A stretch of 64,000 nucleotides of DNA from Glebionis coronaria (Eukaryota; Streptophyta; Magnoliopsida; Asterales; Asteraceae): the NCBI GenBank assembly GCA_025667525.1, contig CM046876.1:534428038-534492037 (forward strand), in the 5' to 3' direction. Positions within the stretch are counted from its first letter, which is position 1. Every line of letters begins with the position of its first letter. Positions 13,823-25,200 of the stretch are shown one piece after another. The notes under the pieces were generated by a model. That model was not told the origin of the DNA, searched no databases, and was given only the letters and a program-made list of their open reading frames with translations. Made by a program: the position numbers and the translations under genes.

Positions 13823-16800
13823 TGTAACACCCCCAAATTTATACAACTCAATACAGCGGAAGACTAGTTGGTGTTACGGGATAGCACATTACTCACATCA
13901 TAGACAACGCATAAAAATCACGTCGTTTATTAATAAAGCATTTCCATTCATAAATATCAAAGTTACATAGGTTCCAAGTCATTGTATTTAATACAGGTTT
14001 TACAAAGCATATGAATGGAAATAAGTATTTAGGTGCGGGGCATGAATTCTTGTTGTCTTCCCGAGAATTACCTTCAAGTACCTGAGATAAAACATGTTAA
14101 AAGAAAAGGTCATAGAGTTTAGTAAATTCCATCAATATAACTTTGGTATAAAATTATTACCAAAAATCATTTTTGTACAGATCATTGTAATAGGCCATAA
14201 AACAGCCAAAATCATTTTATACGAATCTTTATCAAATCATAATATAGGCATTTGCCTTAAAAATCATTATACGAGCCAATGTCGTAAAAGAATCATACAA
14301 TACGTCTTATGACGTTGTATAAAGTTAAATAAAAACCGTTATATGAATATGGTTATGAAAAACCAAAACACGAACATAATATCAATAGTATGACCCTGTA
14401 TTGCTAGTCAGGCAATACATCGTAATTCGGTGCGTCTAGTAGTATTTCGTTAGTTGGATTATTATAAGCCGCATGACATTGTTACCTTACTAAAACAAAC
14501 AACGGGTAGCTAACCCGATACTCAATTTGCCCATCTAAATTAGCGTGTCGTCACAAAGGTCACGCTGTGGAGATCTTCTCATACATAAATTCGCTTACCA
14601 ATCAATGTGGCACGACGGGGATCAACCGTCAAGGCGCGAACTGGGGTGATCGTCCCCAAATAGTACTATTATATGCATAAGCGTCTACCAAATCCCGGTA
14701 GTTCATAATTCATGCTAATGGGACTTTTAGTGACATAACCTAACTTTAATAATCCATTTTATTTCATCTATCGGGTCCTTTAATCATTTATCGGGTCATA
14801 CAATCGGGTCATACAATCATTCGGGTCCAAATCAATAAACAAACAATCGGGACAAATGGTGTCCTATTTTATAGAAACTAACATGTTATCTCCCTCGCGG
14901 GTTTATAAAACATTTCATAAAAACATTTAAAAGAGTGCGAGGCTATGAACTCACGTTGATGTGGGAAGGCGGGTTATCGGCAATTCGGACGTACGGTACG
15001 TGCTTCAATCATGGAAACCTAGACAAATAATACTCGTCTTAGACTCTTGTCCAATGACTTTATAAAAATATCAATTATGTATACATATGATGATTATATA
15101 TATGATGATCAAGTGGGTTTACATATTCTCGTTTACTCATTTTAGTGTTATGTGTTGATAACTTTTATACTAGTTTACTAGTTTTACCTATTTACGTGTT
15201 TTAGGTTCAATAAACTTATTATAAGTTTATTAACTTGTATTAATCCATTTCATACTTGTATTATCAGTATTTATACTTTACATGTTGGGCCCAAATGGGT
15301 TAAGCCCAATAAATAAGTTTATAAGTGTTTTAGTCCATTTTGTTGTTTTATTAGTCCAATAACGTTAATTTAGCCCGTTAATGTCCGTATGTGATATAGT
15401 TCGGGTTTTATCGGTTTTTACTTGTTATACATGTTTATATATCAGTATATAAGTTTTATAAAGTTCACATTAGACGGGTCCAACCGTCTAAGTTTTATTT
15501 ACCAAAAACGTTAATTTTACGGTAATAGCCGAAAAAGTCGTAAAAATCATGTTTATAGTTTTATAACTTATAAAACTTATCAAACTACCATTTTTATACA
15601 ATGTTCATTTATTTATATTTATACATATTTATATAAATGTAGTATATGAGTTAGTGGGTTTTAGTTCACATTTTATACTATTTTTATTTGAGTGCTTATA
15701 TAATACTATTATACTTTAATTTCCAAAATCTGATTTTTATTTTCATGTTCACCAAAACTGCCATATCTAGAGTTCTATATGGAGATAGAAGCTCAAATTT
15801 TTATAACATAAACTAAATGATATGTGCTCCATTTAACTCTTCTATAGATACTGTTGAATCATCCTTTAAGTATTTTCTAAAAATCGTCCAAAACAGTGAA
15901 CTCAGATTTGTACTTTAAACTTGTTTTGGTCATATCTCACTCATTACAATGATTCCATTGCATGACCAACTCTAACATGTGTACAAGACCCATAGCTTAC
16001 TGTAAATTGATTCTACTTCATCATTTTATCAGTCTAACATGTGGTTAGCTACTGTTTTTATACAGCCTACCATTTAAACAAGATTTACCCATTTTACATG
16101 TAGTTTGTCCATTTTTTAAGCATGTTTATCAACACCAAATCCCCACACAATATTTTTAATCATCATTCATCATCATATACATATACATAAGTAAAAGAAA
16201 TACAAGATTACATAATCAAAAATAACAAGAGGATGAGGAGGACAATCTTTATACCACCAAGTTGATGTAGGTTGCGCTTTGGACATGGATTTTGATGGAG
16301 AAACTTATGAATAATCAAGACCATCTTCAAGACCACCATTATTCATGAACACCTTGTGGAAAACCAGCCCTAATACTCCATGTAAACTCCTCCTTGGATG
16401 TTATAATCACCACCAATCAATAGGATTTCAAAAGGGCTTCAACATGTGTATGAATAACACATGATTTCATGGATGAAATTGATCAAAATGGGTGTTATGG
16501 TGGAGTGTGGGACGGCATAGATGAGAGGAAAAGGGAGAGAAAGTTGTTTTTGCATGTTGTGAGAATGAGGAAGTGGTTTGTGGTAAATGGTTTTGATGCA
16601 TGTTAGCTTACTTTGTAAGCTTTGAACATGTGTTAAGCTATTTGTTGAAAACTTGCCACCAATTTGGTGTGGTGTCTTCCTTTAGGCCGTCCCATTTGTG
16701 GGGTGAGACAAAACTTGTTTTTGTCTCATCCCACTAATTTACGGGTATTCCTCGATTTGCGTGCCCTCGGGTTGTTTTACGAAAAATGTTTTTATAAATT

Positions 16801-17220
16801 ATGAATCAACGGCACAAAACGAATCTAATAAAAATTGTCTCATCAAAAAAGAAGTTCGAAAACGTAAATACGTAATCCTAAGGTTTCCGGTTTAGTCGTA
16901 AAGGACGCTAAAATAAAATTGTAAGTCCTAATCTCTTCTCGTAAATTTGTGAGTTTATGAACCAACACAAATTTAAAACTCCAAAATAATATTCACGGAT
17001 AAATTTATTTTCTGAAATGTCGGACTGTCACCAAAGACGGTGTATGTAAACGTAAGCACGTAACGTAGAATCCTCCGGTTTAGACGTAGTTGACGCTACT
17101 TCAAGACGTAAATCCAAATTACTTCCCAAAAATAAGGGAGTTCATAATGTAACATTAAAATAATGTTTTCAAATAAATATTGAGAATAAAATATCAACCA
17201 TAAATTGACGGATTGTCACA
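13823..17220 (-). repeat. 5' LTR of element F, 3.4 kb
   Basis: The LTR begins in plus sense at TGTAACACCCCC, right after the primer-binding site, and ends at GGATTGTCACA. There the sequence switches abruptly into the element B downstream ORF (CAGTTGCTGAATGTAG..., compare 58055-58075). It shares short blocks with the H LTR, including CTCGCGGGTTTA and a CCTCGC...GCGAGG pair (14893-14942), so F and H look like relatives. The exact right boundary is uncertain by about 3 bp because LTR end and target overlap. Confidence 0.75.
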
Positions 17221-19219
17221 CCAGTTGCTGAATGTAGACGACATTGAAGTCCACTTATATCATCTAGATCCAACCGTATTGGATCTTCATCATTTGGCTC
17301 ACACATTCTCTTGATTGTGGACCGAATCTTTATTCCAATGACTGAAGTAGCTGCTTCAGCCTCATACTTGGTCTTCATCAATCCCCAAAGATCTACCAAG
17401 TCTTCCTTATCCAGACTTGCAAACAAAGAGAAAAGAGTTGTAAAAGTATGTACCTCCTTTCCATATCTGCTAATCATCCAAAACCCACTTGCATCTTCTT
17501 CATAATGAACTATAGGGTTTCTGGAATCATAAGGTAATACCTCTACCATATGTGAAGCTTCCAAAGGTGAGAGCTTAATACTCCTTCTAATAACTGCTTC
17601 ACTAGGATTCACTCTATCCAAATTCTTTGGAAACTCAATTGGAATTCCCTTCTTCAAAGGCCTTGGTGCAATTAAAGCCTGTTGGATCTACATCTCTTCT
17701 GCAAGTTCTTTCTTTCTTTCATCGGAAAGAAGTCTGATAGTATTCTTCTCTTGAACACTTGCCCATATAGGATAAGCACGAAACTCCAACTCATCAAAGG
17801 ACAAACCCTTCAACTTCTGGAAAGTCTAACCCCCTTGATGAAATCTGAGAAGCATATAGTAGAGCTCCCTTCTATCCTTCTTAGACTATGAAAGAACCTT
17901 GCTAGCCTTATACTTCAGAATTACCTTGCAATCTCTTTGAACTCTTAGCAGAATCTCTAAACCCCAAATTTGATCTAAAATGGTCATGTATGGATTCTCC
18001 ATAACCTTATTCTCCCATGCAAAGTACATCTGAGCTACTTCAGGCATCTCATAATCTACCTAATTTTTCAATTCGTCAAGCCTCTCCTTAGCCAACTCAT
18101 CACCATATTCAAGCCTTTCTGGATCTTCAATGATCATCACACTTGAATCAGTACTCTCATCATCACTGCCTCCCTTATTACTTTCTGAAGTAGCCGTAAA
18201 TGGTGACTCAATGGCAGTCTTCTTCTCCTTTTCCTCAAGCTGTGCAGCCAAAATAGAATCAAAATGCACTTAGGCTGCATCCTTGGGAACTTCAACTTCG
18301 ACCATAATTCCTTTACCTTTATCCAATACATCAATAGTGGGTAAAGAAGTTGATGGTACCTGTGTAGACACATCCTTGATGATAGCTGATGACTGGGATA
18401 CATCAACCACACCTGCAGGTCTATCAGCGTCCAAAACCTGAATGTCAACGCTTAACTTACTCTTATCAGCGCTTGGCTTTGTGAACTGCTCCAACATCTC
18501 AGTAAAAGATACATTTAAATTTGTAAGGGTAACCAATGAAGCATCAAAACCTGGTTGCCTCTTCAAATCTGTTAGAGCCTCAGCTATACCCAAAGATTCA
18601 CCTTCATGTGAGCCTTTATCACTCACATGTACGTGTTCATCCTCCACTTTGAAAGAATCCTCCTCTCTATGCCTAGGGTTAGCACCTTCCAAAATATCAA
18701 TCCTCTCCCTCAATTGCTTGAGTTCAAGGCCTTATGTGTTGAGAGTATGTACACGGTCTGCATTTTGCTTTTGCAAGCTAATGTAGACAGCCGTCAATTC
18801 CAACAATTTGTAAGGTTCCAATTTTCCCTCCTCTAGAATGGGAATTTGACCTCCCAAAGTAGATTCATAGGGCATGGATGGGGTCTTAATAATGTTAGGA
18901 CTGGCTTGGCCTGCATCTAAGCTAGAACCAATAGTCCCAGCCCCACCCATGTCACCAACCACACTTGTGGTGGTGGTTCTCTCTGCAACATGGCTAGGAC
19001 TACTAGAGGAGAACACTCCAGTAGTCCTTTGGTGTTTTACCAACCTAAATTCTAGGGGTGTAGAAGATGGTGTGGATTGGGTGTCTGTTTGAAGGTTAAT
19101 GGGTGTTTGGGTTTGTGATAAACGGCTGTCAACGTTTGGATTTAAAGTGTCAACGCCAACATTTAAAGTGTCAGCGTTGAAAGGTTCATGGTCAACTTCC
19201 ATAGGCTGGGGTGATGGTG
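17221..19219 (-). pseudogene. Element B downstream ORF, 3' two-thirds, broken
   Basis: This continues the ORF that starts at 28635, after the 8.6 kb E insertion. Frames at 19202-18732, 18713-18270, 18269-18060 and 17657-17221 align with the C and D copies (57862-60198 and 60780-63858) but are separated by stops and frameshifts. Recognisable parts are a Pro/Thr-rich linker, the LQKQNAD heptad-like coil, the acidic SSVMIIEDPERLEYGDEL segment and the C-terminal KLSPLEASHMVEVLP block. It ends in GLQCRLHSATG where F enters, losing roughly the last 60 codons. The function of this family is unknown to me. Confidence 0.8.
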
Positions 19220-19224
19220 GTTGT

Positions 19225-19547
19225 TGTTGGAAATACGTTTTACGTATTTATGAAGGATCGGTCGCTCCAACGATAATTATGTAATGGGCTCGTGATCCAC
19301 TTAGTTATGTATAGTCCATATAGCCCACATGTAGGGTGGGCTATATATATACCCCTCCTAGCATGTTAGGAGGGGGTTGGTCATTCATTCATTCACACAC
19401 TTATCATTAATCTAATCTCTTTCTCTCTCTACTTTGATTCCCTCTCCTTTCTCTCTCTACACCTAATCTCCATCTTCCCCATCTCTTCCACCAAATCCTT
19501 AGATCTATTCCATCTATTACCAAATCCTTAGAATTAGTAGGCCTTCA
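19225..19547 (+). repeat. 5' LTR of element E
   Basis: 323 bp, TGTTGGAAATACG...GGCCTTCA, ending directly before the primer-binding site. It includes a TATA-like GGGCTATATATATACCCC at about 19337-19353. It differs from the 3' LTR at two sites that I found (C/T in CCTAGCATG, T/C in CTAATCTCT). Confidence 0.95.
19339..19348 (+). promoter_or_regulatory. Putative TATA box of E LTR
   Basis: CTATATATAT flanked by G and C runs, about 115 bp from the LTR start, with pyrimidine-rich CTCTCTC sequence downstream, as in many plant LTR promoters. The same motif is in the 3' LTR at about 27599-27608. Confidence 0.5.
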
Positions 19548-19549
19548 AT

Positions 19550-19563
19550 TGGTATCAAGAGCC
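19550..19563 (+). other. Primer-binding site of element E
   Basis: TGGTATCAAGAGCC, 2 nt after the LTR. It is close to the tRNA-iMet site TGGTATCAGAGCC, with one extra A. Confidence 0.8.
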
Positions 19564-19567
19564 ATGG

Positions 19568-21958
19568 TTGAATCTTAGGATTTGCTTATTTTTTTTATCT
19601 TTTGATTTGGTGGTAAAAATCCCTTCTTTTCTAATTTTTTATCAATTTTTTCATCATTCGATAAATTTTTTTTTTATCAAATTTTATAAATCTTATCATT
19701 TTTTTTAATAAAGTTATCCATTTTTCTATCAATTTTATCAATTTTTACTTTTTTTATCAGTTTTATTTTTACGTGTTTTGTTTTAATCAGTTTTTTTTTT
19801 ATTATTATCAGTTCTATCAATTTTTTTTAAATCATCTAATTTTATCAATTTTGTTTAAAATAATCAATCCAAATCCGTTTTTAATCAATTTTATCCTTTT
19901 TTAATCAATTTTATCCTTTTTAATCATTTTATCAGTTTTTTTAATCAGTCATTTTTTTATAATTTTTTAATCAGTATTTTTTTCTCAGTATTCTTTTTCA
20001 TTTTCTTAACAGTCCATGAGTCCAATAGTCCATCTGTTCAAAAATTGTCCACTACTGTCCAGATCTATCTCATTTTCAGTCCATAAAAGGTTTCATCTAT
20101 CCTTTTGTCCTTTTTCACGTTAACAGTTTTCCGAATAGGGACTTACCGAATAGACATTTATTTTCCGAATAGACCAAATTTACCAAATTTTACGAATAGA
20201 CCAAAAGATCCGAATAGCCAAAAAGTTCCGAATAGCCAAAAAGTTCCGAATAGCCAAAAAGTTCCGAATAGCAAAAAAAAAAAAAAAAAAAAAAAAAGTT
20301 CCGCATAGGAAATAGTATCGAAAGGACTTTCCGAATAGGCTTTTCTAACTCCCTCGACAAACAAACAGACCCACATCTCTCGTCTTTCCCTCAACTCTTA
20401 ACGTTTACCAAAACAGACTCTCGACCACTAGACTCAACCACTCACCAAACTTCGACTCAACAAACAAACTCCCTCTCACCCTCTCGACAAACCGAGACCA
20501 AAACCTTGACTCTCATCCCTCGACCAACTCAAAACAAAAACAGAAACCAAGACTCACACCCTCGACATACCCATCCCTACTCTCGTCTCACAACAACTCA
20601 CTTGACTCGACCCTCTCAAAAACTGTCACAAAATACTCTTGACCAAAAACTGACACAAACCCACATCCTTTCGTTACACCCCTCGACCAAAAACACTCAT
20701 TTTTTTTTTACAGACTCTCAATCTCTCACCCTCGTCTGATGAAAAATCCTACAAGACAAACACCTCTCGACTGAAACCAGACACACACAGACCCACTCAA
20801 ACCTCTCAGCCTTACAGACTCGAAAATCACAACTCTCATCCCTCAACCCTCCCCTCGAAACATCTCACTCCCAACAAACATCCCCACTCTTTCCCTCGAA
20901 CCGACTCAAGCAACTACTCAGATTCATCATCCTCACCCTCGACTCCAACAAACACAACAGAAGACTCCATTTTTTTCTTCTAAAAACTGACTCGAATCAC
21001 CAACAGCAAACCACAACACAAAAAGACACAACACAAACGAGAAAGACTCAACAGATGAAGAGGACAGACTCAATTAAATAAACATGCAATAAAATTAAGT
21101 GACCTACCCGAGACCTCAATCAAAGAGATCTTGACGACGTGGAACTGAGAAGAAGATAATCAAGTGATTGGTTTGAGAGGAGGATTAGAGCAGGTTTGAG
21201 ATTAGAGAGTTTATTTTGAGCAGAATCAGAGGCGTTTAGATTGAGAGAGAAGAGAGTTTTTGCGTTTGTATCTTGTGAGGAGAGAGAGAGAGAGTTATTG
21301 AGATTTAGACGGAGGAACCGAGAAAGAGAATTAAATTTCTTGGGCGGATATAACTAGAAGGTGTGGGGCGGTGTAGGCTTTTTATTGAGCCACGTGGGCG
21401 GTGGAGTTATTGTTGTAGTCAAACGGAGTAAACAAGAATCCACAAGTTTTTAAAACAAGAAAAGATGTTTAATTTAAGTAACTTGTTTTTAGTTAACACA
21501 ATTTAGATTTTGTCTACATTTTAAAATTATTTTTCCAAAAATATATCCAAAATCAAATCAGTTTTTTTAAAGTTTTATCCTTTTTTATTATTATCTTTTA
21601 AATTTTATTTTTTTTTCTTTTGAATATTTTTATTTTGGAAATTTTAGTTATTTTGGATATTTTTGAACATTAATTTCTATTTTGGATATTATATTTCTTG
21701 ATTTTGATTATCAATTCATATTTTTATTCAAATTTTTATTTTTGAAAATTTTTATAATATTACGTTATAATCGGGACAAAGTGACGTGATATTTAGCCGA
21801 CGGATTGTTGAGGCGGTTATTCTAAAAGTTAACGTGGAAAAATATTTGTTGGATTTCACGTTTATTGTGGCCGGATTTAAAGACAGACGTGACGAGTCCA
21901 AGTGACGAGCTTCATTTATACCATCTATCGAGGAATTTTAAGTATTATTCGATCTTTA
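19568..21958 (+). other. Long low-complexity leader of element E
   Basis: This 2.4 kb stretch has no gene and shows strong strand-biased composition blocks: T-rich sequence with repeated ATCAATTTT/ATCAGTTTT (19570-20010), CCGAATAG repeats (20131-20338), an A25 run (20273-20297), a pyrimidine/C-biased zone with many CCCTCGAC-like words (20350-20990), a G/A-rich zone with GAGAGA runs (21140-21330) and AT-rich sequence (21450-21760). It is untranslated leader by position. Confidence 0.75.
20131..20338 (+). repeat. CCGAATAG short repeat cluster with an A25 run
   Basis: About nine copies of CCGAATAG (or one-base variants) occur. Four of them are in a regular 19 bp unit, AAAAAGTTCCGAATAGCC (20205-20272), followed by 25 A residues and two further copies. 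This looks like local slippage amplification in the E leader. Confidence 0.85.
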
Positions 21959-24160
21959 ATGGATTCGTTCGATTCGACATGTAAAAAGGGAGAGTTGTAT
22001 TTAAGGCAAAACGAAGTTAAGAAAAGTGGCATCACCTCCTTTCAACTACTCCAGTCTCATCTTGTCACTCTTTCGGGGATTCAAGGAGGGAGCGAATTTG
22101 TGACAATCTTTGGACAAGATCGTCATATATTCATCGACTCCATTTTTACCACTTTGACCCAACTTGCCGAGGAACTTAACAATAAAAGCTTTAATCACTC
22201 TGCATCGGCACTTGCTTATAAGGCTCTTGTGACACAACTCACGCCTTTCCTCCAGTTCAATATCATCAAGTCTGAAAGTTCAATAATTTGCCAATCATTT
22301 CTTCGAGATACACATACCGAACTTCGAGTTTTCCGTGATACGATTTTGAAACTCATGTCATCGGTCTCGTCTTCGATTTATGAAAGATCTCGACTTCAGC
22401 AAACGTATGATAATGGAGTGCAAGAATCAATGCCGCAGATGCAAGAGGAGAATTGTCATACGGTTGAAAAATTGGAGCCTAAAGATGGCAAGAGCACGGA
22501 ATCAGGAGCACAACATGATACCAGTGGTACGTCAGGGATTGTTCACGAGATCACTCTTGATGACACCTTACCCGTTTATGACGAAGAGCCTGCAAACATG
22601 GTACAATGTGATGTTAATTATGATGTATATGCTGATGACATACCGCATATTGAGCATTCGAAACCTAATTATGACAAACATGGGATGGAAAAGAGTGATA
22701 GAAATACCACTTCTGATTCATCCGATGTGAGTCATAATGGGGGAGAGATTATTCAGAATGCTATAGTTCATCATGATAAATGCTTTATAACTGCCTCGTT
22801 AACTGATTCTGATTCCAAGATTAAAGAGCTCGAAACGATCGTAGCTCGGCAATCAAAAGATCTTGAGGATGCCAAACTTGAATTTTCTAAGAAAACGGTC
22901 AAATTTGAAACATACTTTGAAAAACTTGAAAAGTTAAACGTTGTTCTTGAAAGAAAATTGGATCAAACTGTTCTAGATTCTAAAGCTGAAAAGGATAATC
23001 TTTTGAAACAAATTCAACTGCTTGAATCTAAGTTGGCATCCCAAGATATCGTGCTCAAAGAAAATGAAACATTAAAGGCTCAAGTACAGGAAAAGGTTTT
23101 TGCTATAGCTGCGTTGAAAAACGAGTTAAGGAAAAGTAAAGGACCTGGTGTGGACACTAAGCTTGAAAAACCATCAATCTTGGGGAAACCGCCTACAAAT
23201 CAGTTCGTCAGACAACCGACTGTCAGACAACCTACTGCATTTGGATCCGAGCGATCACAATCCTCGAGACCGCGGTTTGCCTCCCAAGTTGATTTGAGTC
23301 ATATTTCTAGAACTGTCACTCCAGAAACTAGGCCCAATGTGATCACTCCAGCTTTAGCAAGACCAAATCATATGATTGCCTCTAGTTTCCCTAAAAATAC
23401 CAAGACCACGTCTAGAACTAGTTCAAATGACGTTTGCCATAAATCTGGTCAAAGGGAAGCTATTCAAAAGACACATGTAAGAGATAGCAATGTCCAACCT
23501 AGTCAGATGCCTTCTAGATTACCCAACACTGCTAACCGTAGCATGCCATCTTCTAGGAGCATCGATCAATCATCTAGGAATTATTCAGACATTAAATATG
23601 CTACTTGTAAAACATGTAGAAAATGTGTCTTTACGGCAAATCATGATGCTTGTGTCAAGAAATTACTTGATGAGGTGAACTCCCGTGCTAGAATTAAGTC
23701 CCAGTGGATAGCTAAAATCAAACCCTTTGGTAAAGTTTGGCGCCCCACTGGTAGAACTTTTACTCTTGTAGGAAACGAGTGCCCTTTAACTAGGATAGTC
23801 TCTGATTCTACGAAGACTACTAGGGAGGAAATTGCAAAGGATGATACATCACTTAAGCCTGAACTTAAGATTTTCTATAAAAGGAAACGTTTGCCAACTA
23901 AGACAAGTGAATCATCCCCTCAGGCCACCTCTGACACAAGTAAAGCCAACTGTGAACCCCCATGTGCTTCTATAATTGATATCGCTAACCCACGTCCAAG
24001 CATGCAAATTCCTAATGAGATTGCAGGTACCAAAGTTGATGTTCCAAAAGAACGAAGCGGTCCAATCGTTGTGTACCGTTCAACTAAGGACACTCTTAGA
24101 GTTTGGTTGCTGAAGAAGCAGATATCAGAGAAACAAATGTCTCAGGGGATTCATGGTTAA
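21959..24160 (+). CDS. Element E gag-linker-like protein, 733 aa, no enzymatic domain
   Basis: The ATG at 21959 gives 733 residues; an upstream in-frame GTG at 21902 would add 19. From N to C: a helical region (1-160) that may be a divergent capsid-like part; an acidic, Ser/Thr-rich stretch (about 165-290); a coiled coil rich in Lys/Glu/Leu (about 300-405); a basic Pro/Ser/Arg region starting SILGKPP and RQPTAFGSER; a Cys cluster CKTCRKC with NHDACV (about 560-580); and a WRPTGRTF motif. The last four features resemble the segment between gag and protease in Asteraceae copia polyproteins. There is no protease DSG, integrase or RT. The frame is intact over 2.2 kb despite the missing pol, which suggests selection or very recent origin. 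Role, perhaps RNA binding or particle assembly, is inference. Confidence 0.75.
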   Translation: MDSFDSTCKKGELYLRQNEVKKSGITSFQLLQSHLVTLSGIQGGSEFVTIFGQDRHIFIDSIFTTLTQLAEELNNKSFNHSASALAYKALVTQLTPFLQFNIIKSESSIICQSFLRDTHTELRVFRDTILKLMSSVSSSIYERSRLQQTYDNGVQESMPQMQEENCHTVEKLEPKDGKSTESGAQHDTSGTSGIVHEITLDDTLPVYDEEPANMVQCDVNYDVYADDIPHIEHSKPNYDKHGMEKSDRNTTSDSSDVSHNGGEIIQNAIVHHDKCFITASLTDSDSKIKELETIVARQSKDLEDAKLEFSKKTVKFETYFEKLEKLNVVLERKLDQTVLDSKAEKDNLLKQIQLLESKLASQDIVLKENETLKAQVQEKVFAIAALKNELRKSKGPGVDTKLEKPSILGKPPTNQFVRQPTVRQPTAFGSERSQSSRPRFASQVDLSHISRTVTPETRPNVITPALARPNHMIASSFPKNTKTTSRTSSNDVCHKSGQREAIQKTHVRDSNVQPSQMPSRLPNTANRSMPSSRSIDQSSRNYSDIKYATCKTCRKCVFTANHDACVKKLLDEVNSRARIKSQWIAKIKPFGKVWRPTGRTFTLVGNECPLTRIVSDSTKTTREEIAKDDTSLKPELKIFYKRKRLPTKTSESSPQATSDTSKANCEPPCASIIDIANPRPSMQIPNEIAGTKVDVPKERSGPIVVYRSTKDTLRVWLLKKQISEKQMSQGIHG

Positions 24161-24169
24161 GCTACACAC

Positions 24170-25200
24170 AAGGACTTACAGTCACATCACAGACTGTAAC
24201 TCGATCTCCAAAGACAGGAAAGTTCATCCCGATGATGACTTATCCTAAAAACGAGAAATTCATTTTTCTCGGGCATGAGCTTATATCAAAAAACATTCCA
24301 AGTTTTTAAGCTCATGCACTATGGTTTATCATTAAATATCAGATGGTAACCCGTTCTTCAAATAAAGGAAAGTTTATCGCCGATGATAAACTTATCCTTA
24401 CAACGAGAAATTAAATTTTCTCGGACACGAGCTTACATTAAAACCATTCAAAGGTTTTAAGCTCGTGTATATGACTTACAGTTAAATGTCATACTGTAAC
24501 TCGCACTTCAAATAACGGAAAGTTTATCATTAATGATAAACTTATCCTCATAACGAGAAATTCAATTTTCTCGGTCATGAGCTTGTCTTAAAACATTCGA
24601 AGTTTTAAGCTCAGAAAGGAAAGTGTATCTTTTAAATAAGAGAACTTTTCCTCATAACGAGAAATTAACCTTTCTCGGTCATGAGCTTTCCGTTAAAACA
24701 GTCAAAGTTTTCAAGCTCATGAAAAACGACTTCTAAGTAAATGTCAGCTTAGGACTCGTTCTTCAGATAAAAGGAAAGTTTATCGCCGATGGTAACTTAT
24801 CCTTAACAACGGGAAGTTCACAACTTCTCGGACTTGAGCTCGCTTTTAAGATATTCAACATCTTAAGCTCAAGTAATTGTTTTTCAAAACTTTGAACACA
24901 ATTTTTCGAGAATTTCTCAAAAGGTTTTTCTAAATCTTTCAAAATTGTGTGTTCAAAAACGTTTTGATAAAACGAGCATGTCTTCTGGAATCGATAATAT
25001 TTACGAACCTAGAAATGTCATTCAATAATGACACGGGGTTGTAAATAAAGTTCGAGCAGAAGTTCAAACTTTTAAAACATGCTCAAAATGGTTTGCTATT
25101 ATTTCAGATAGCAACCCGCTTTTCATAATCAAGTCAAGCATTTCACCGGAAAGCTTTGACTCAACAACGGGAATTAATTTTCTCGGGGACGTGACGAGGT
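24170..25200 (+). repeat. Tandem array of hairpin-bearing modules, about 150 bp each
   Basis: Five modules lie at about 24170-24873 and a diverged sixth at about 25092-25200. The most regular hairpin, CGAGAAATT...AATTTTCTCG, is centred in 24252-24271, 24404-24423, 24554-24573, 24658-24677, 24810-24830 and 25168-25185. Spacing is 152, 150, 104 (a shortened module), 152 and 358 bp. Each full module also has an AAGTTTATC...GATAAACTT hairpin, a GAGCTT...AAGCTC hairpin with extended arms, and a GACTTACAGT...ACTGTAACTC hairpin at its start. Stem changes are matched on both arms in several modules. It is non-coding and follows directly after the E ORF. Confidence 0.85.

Noticed and set aside
20158..20394. 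Repeated LFGTFW peptide on the minus strand
   Set aside because: Mirror of the CCGAATAG repeat and poly-A run.
24170..25200. Could the repeated hairpin modules be a CRISPR array?
   Set aside because: Eukaryotic context, 150 bp modules with imperfect identity, no short constant repeat with unique spacers, no cas genes.
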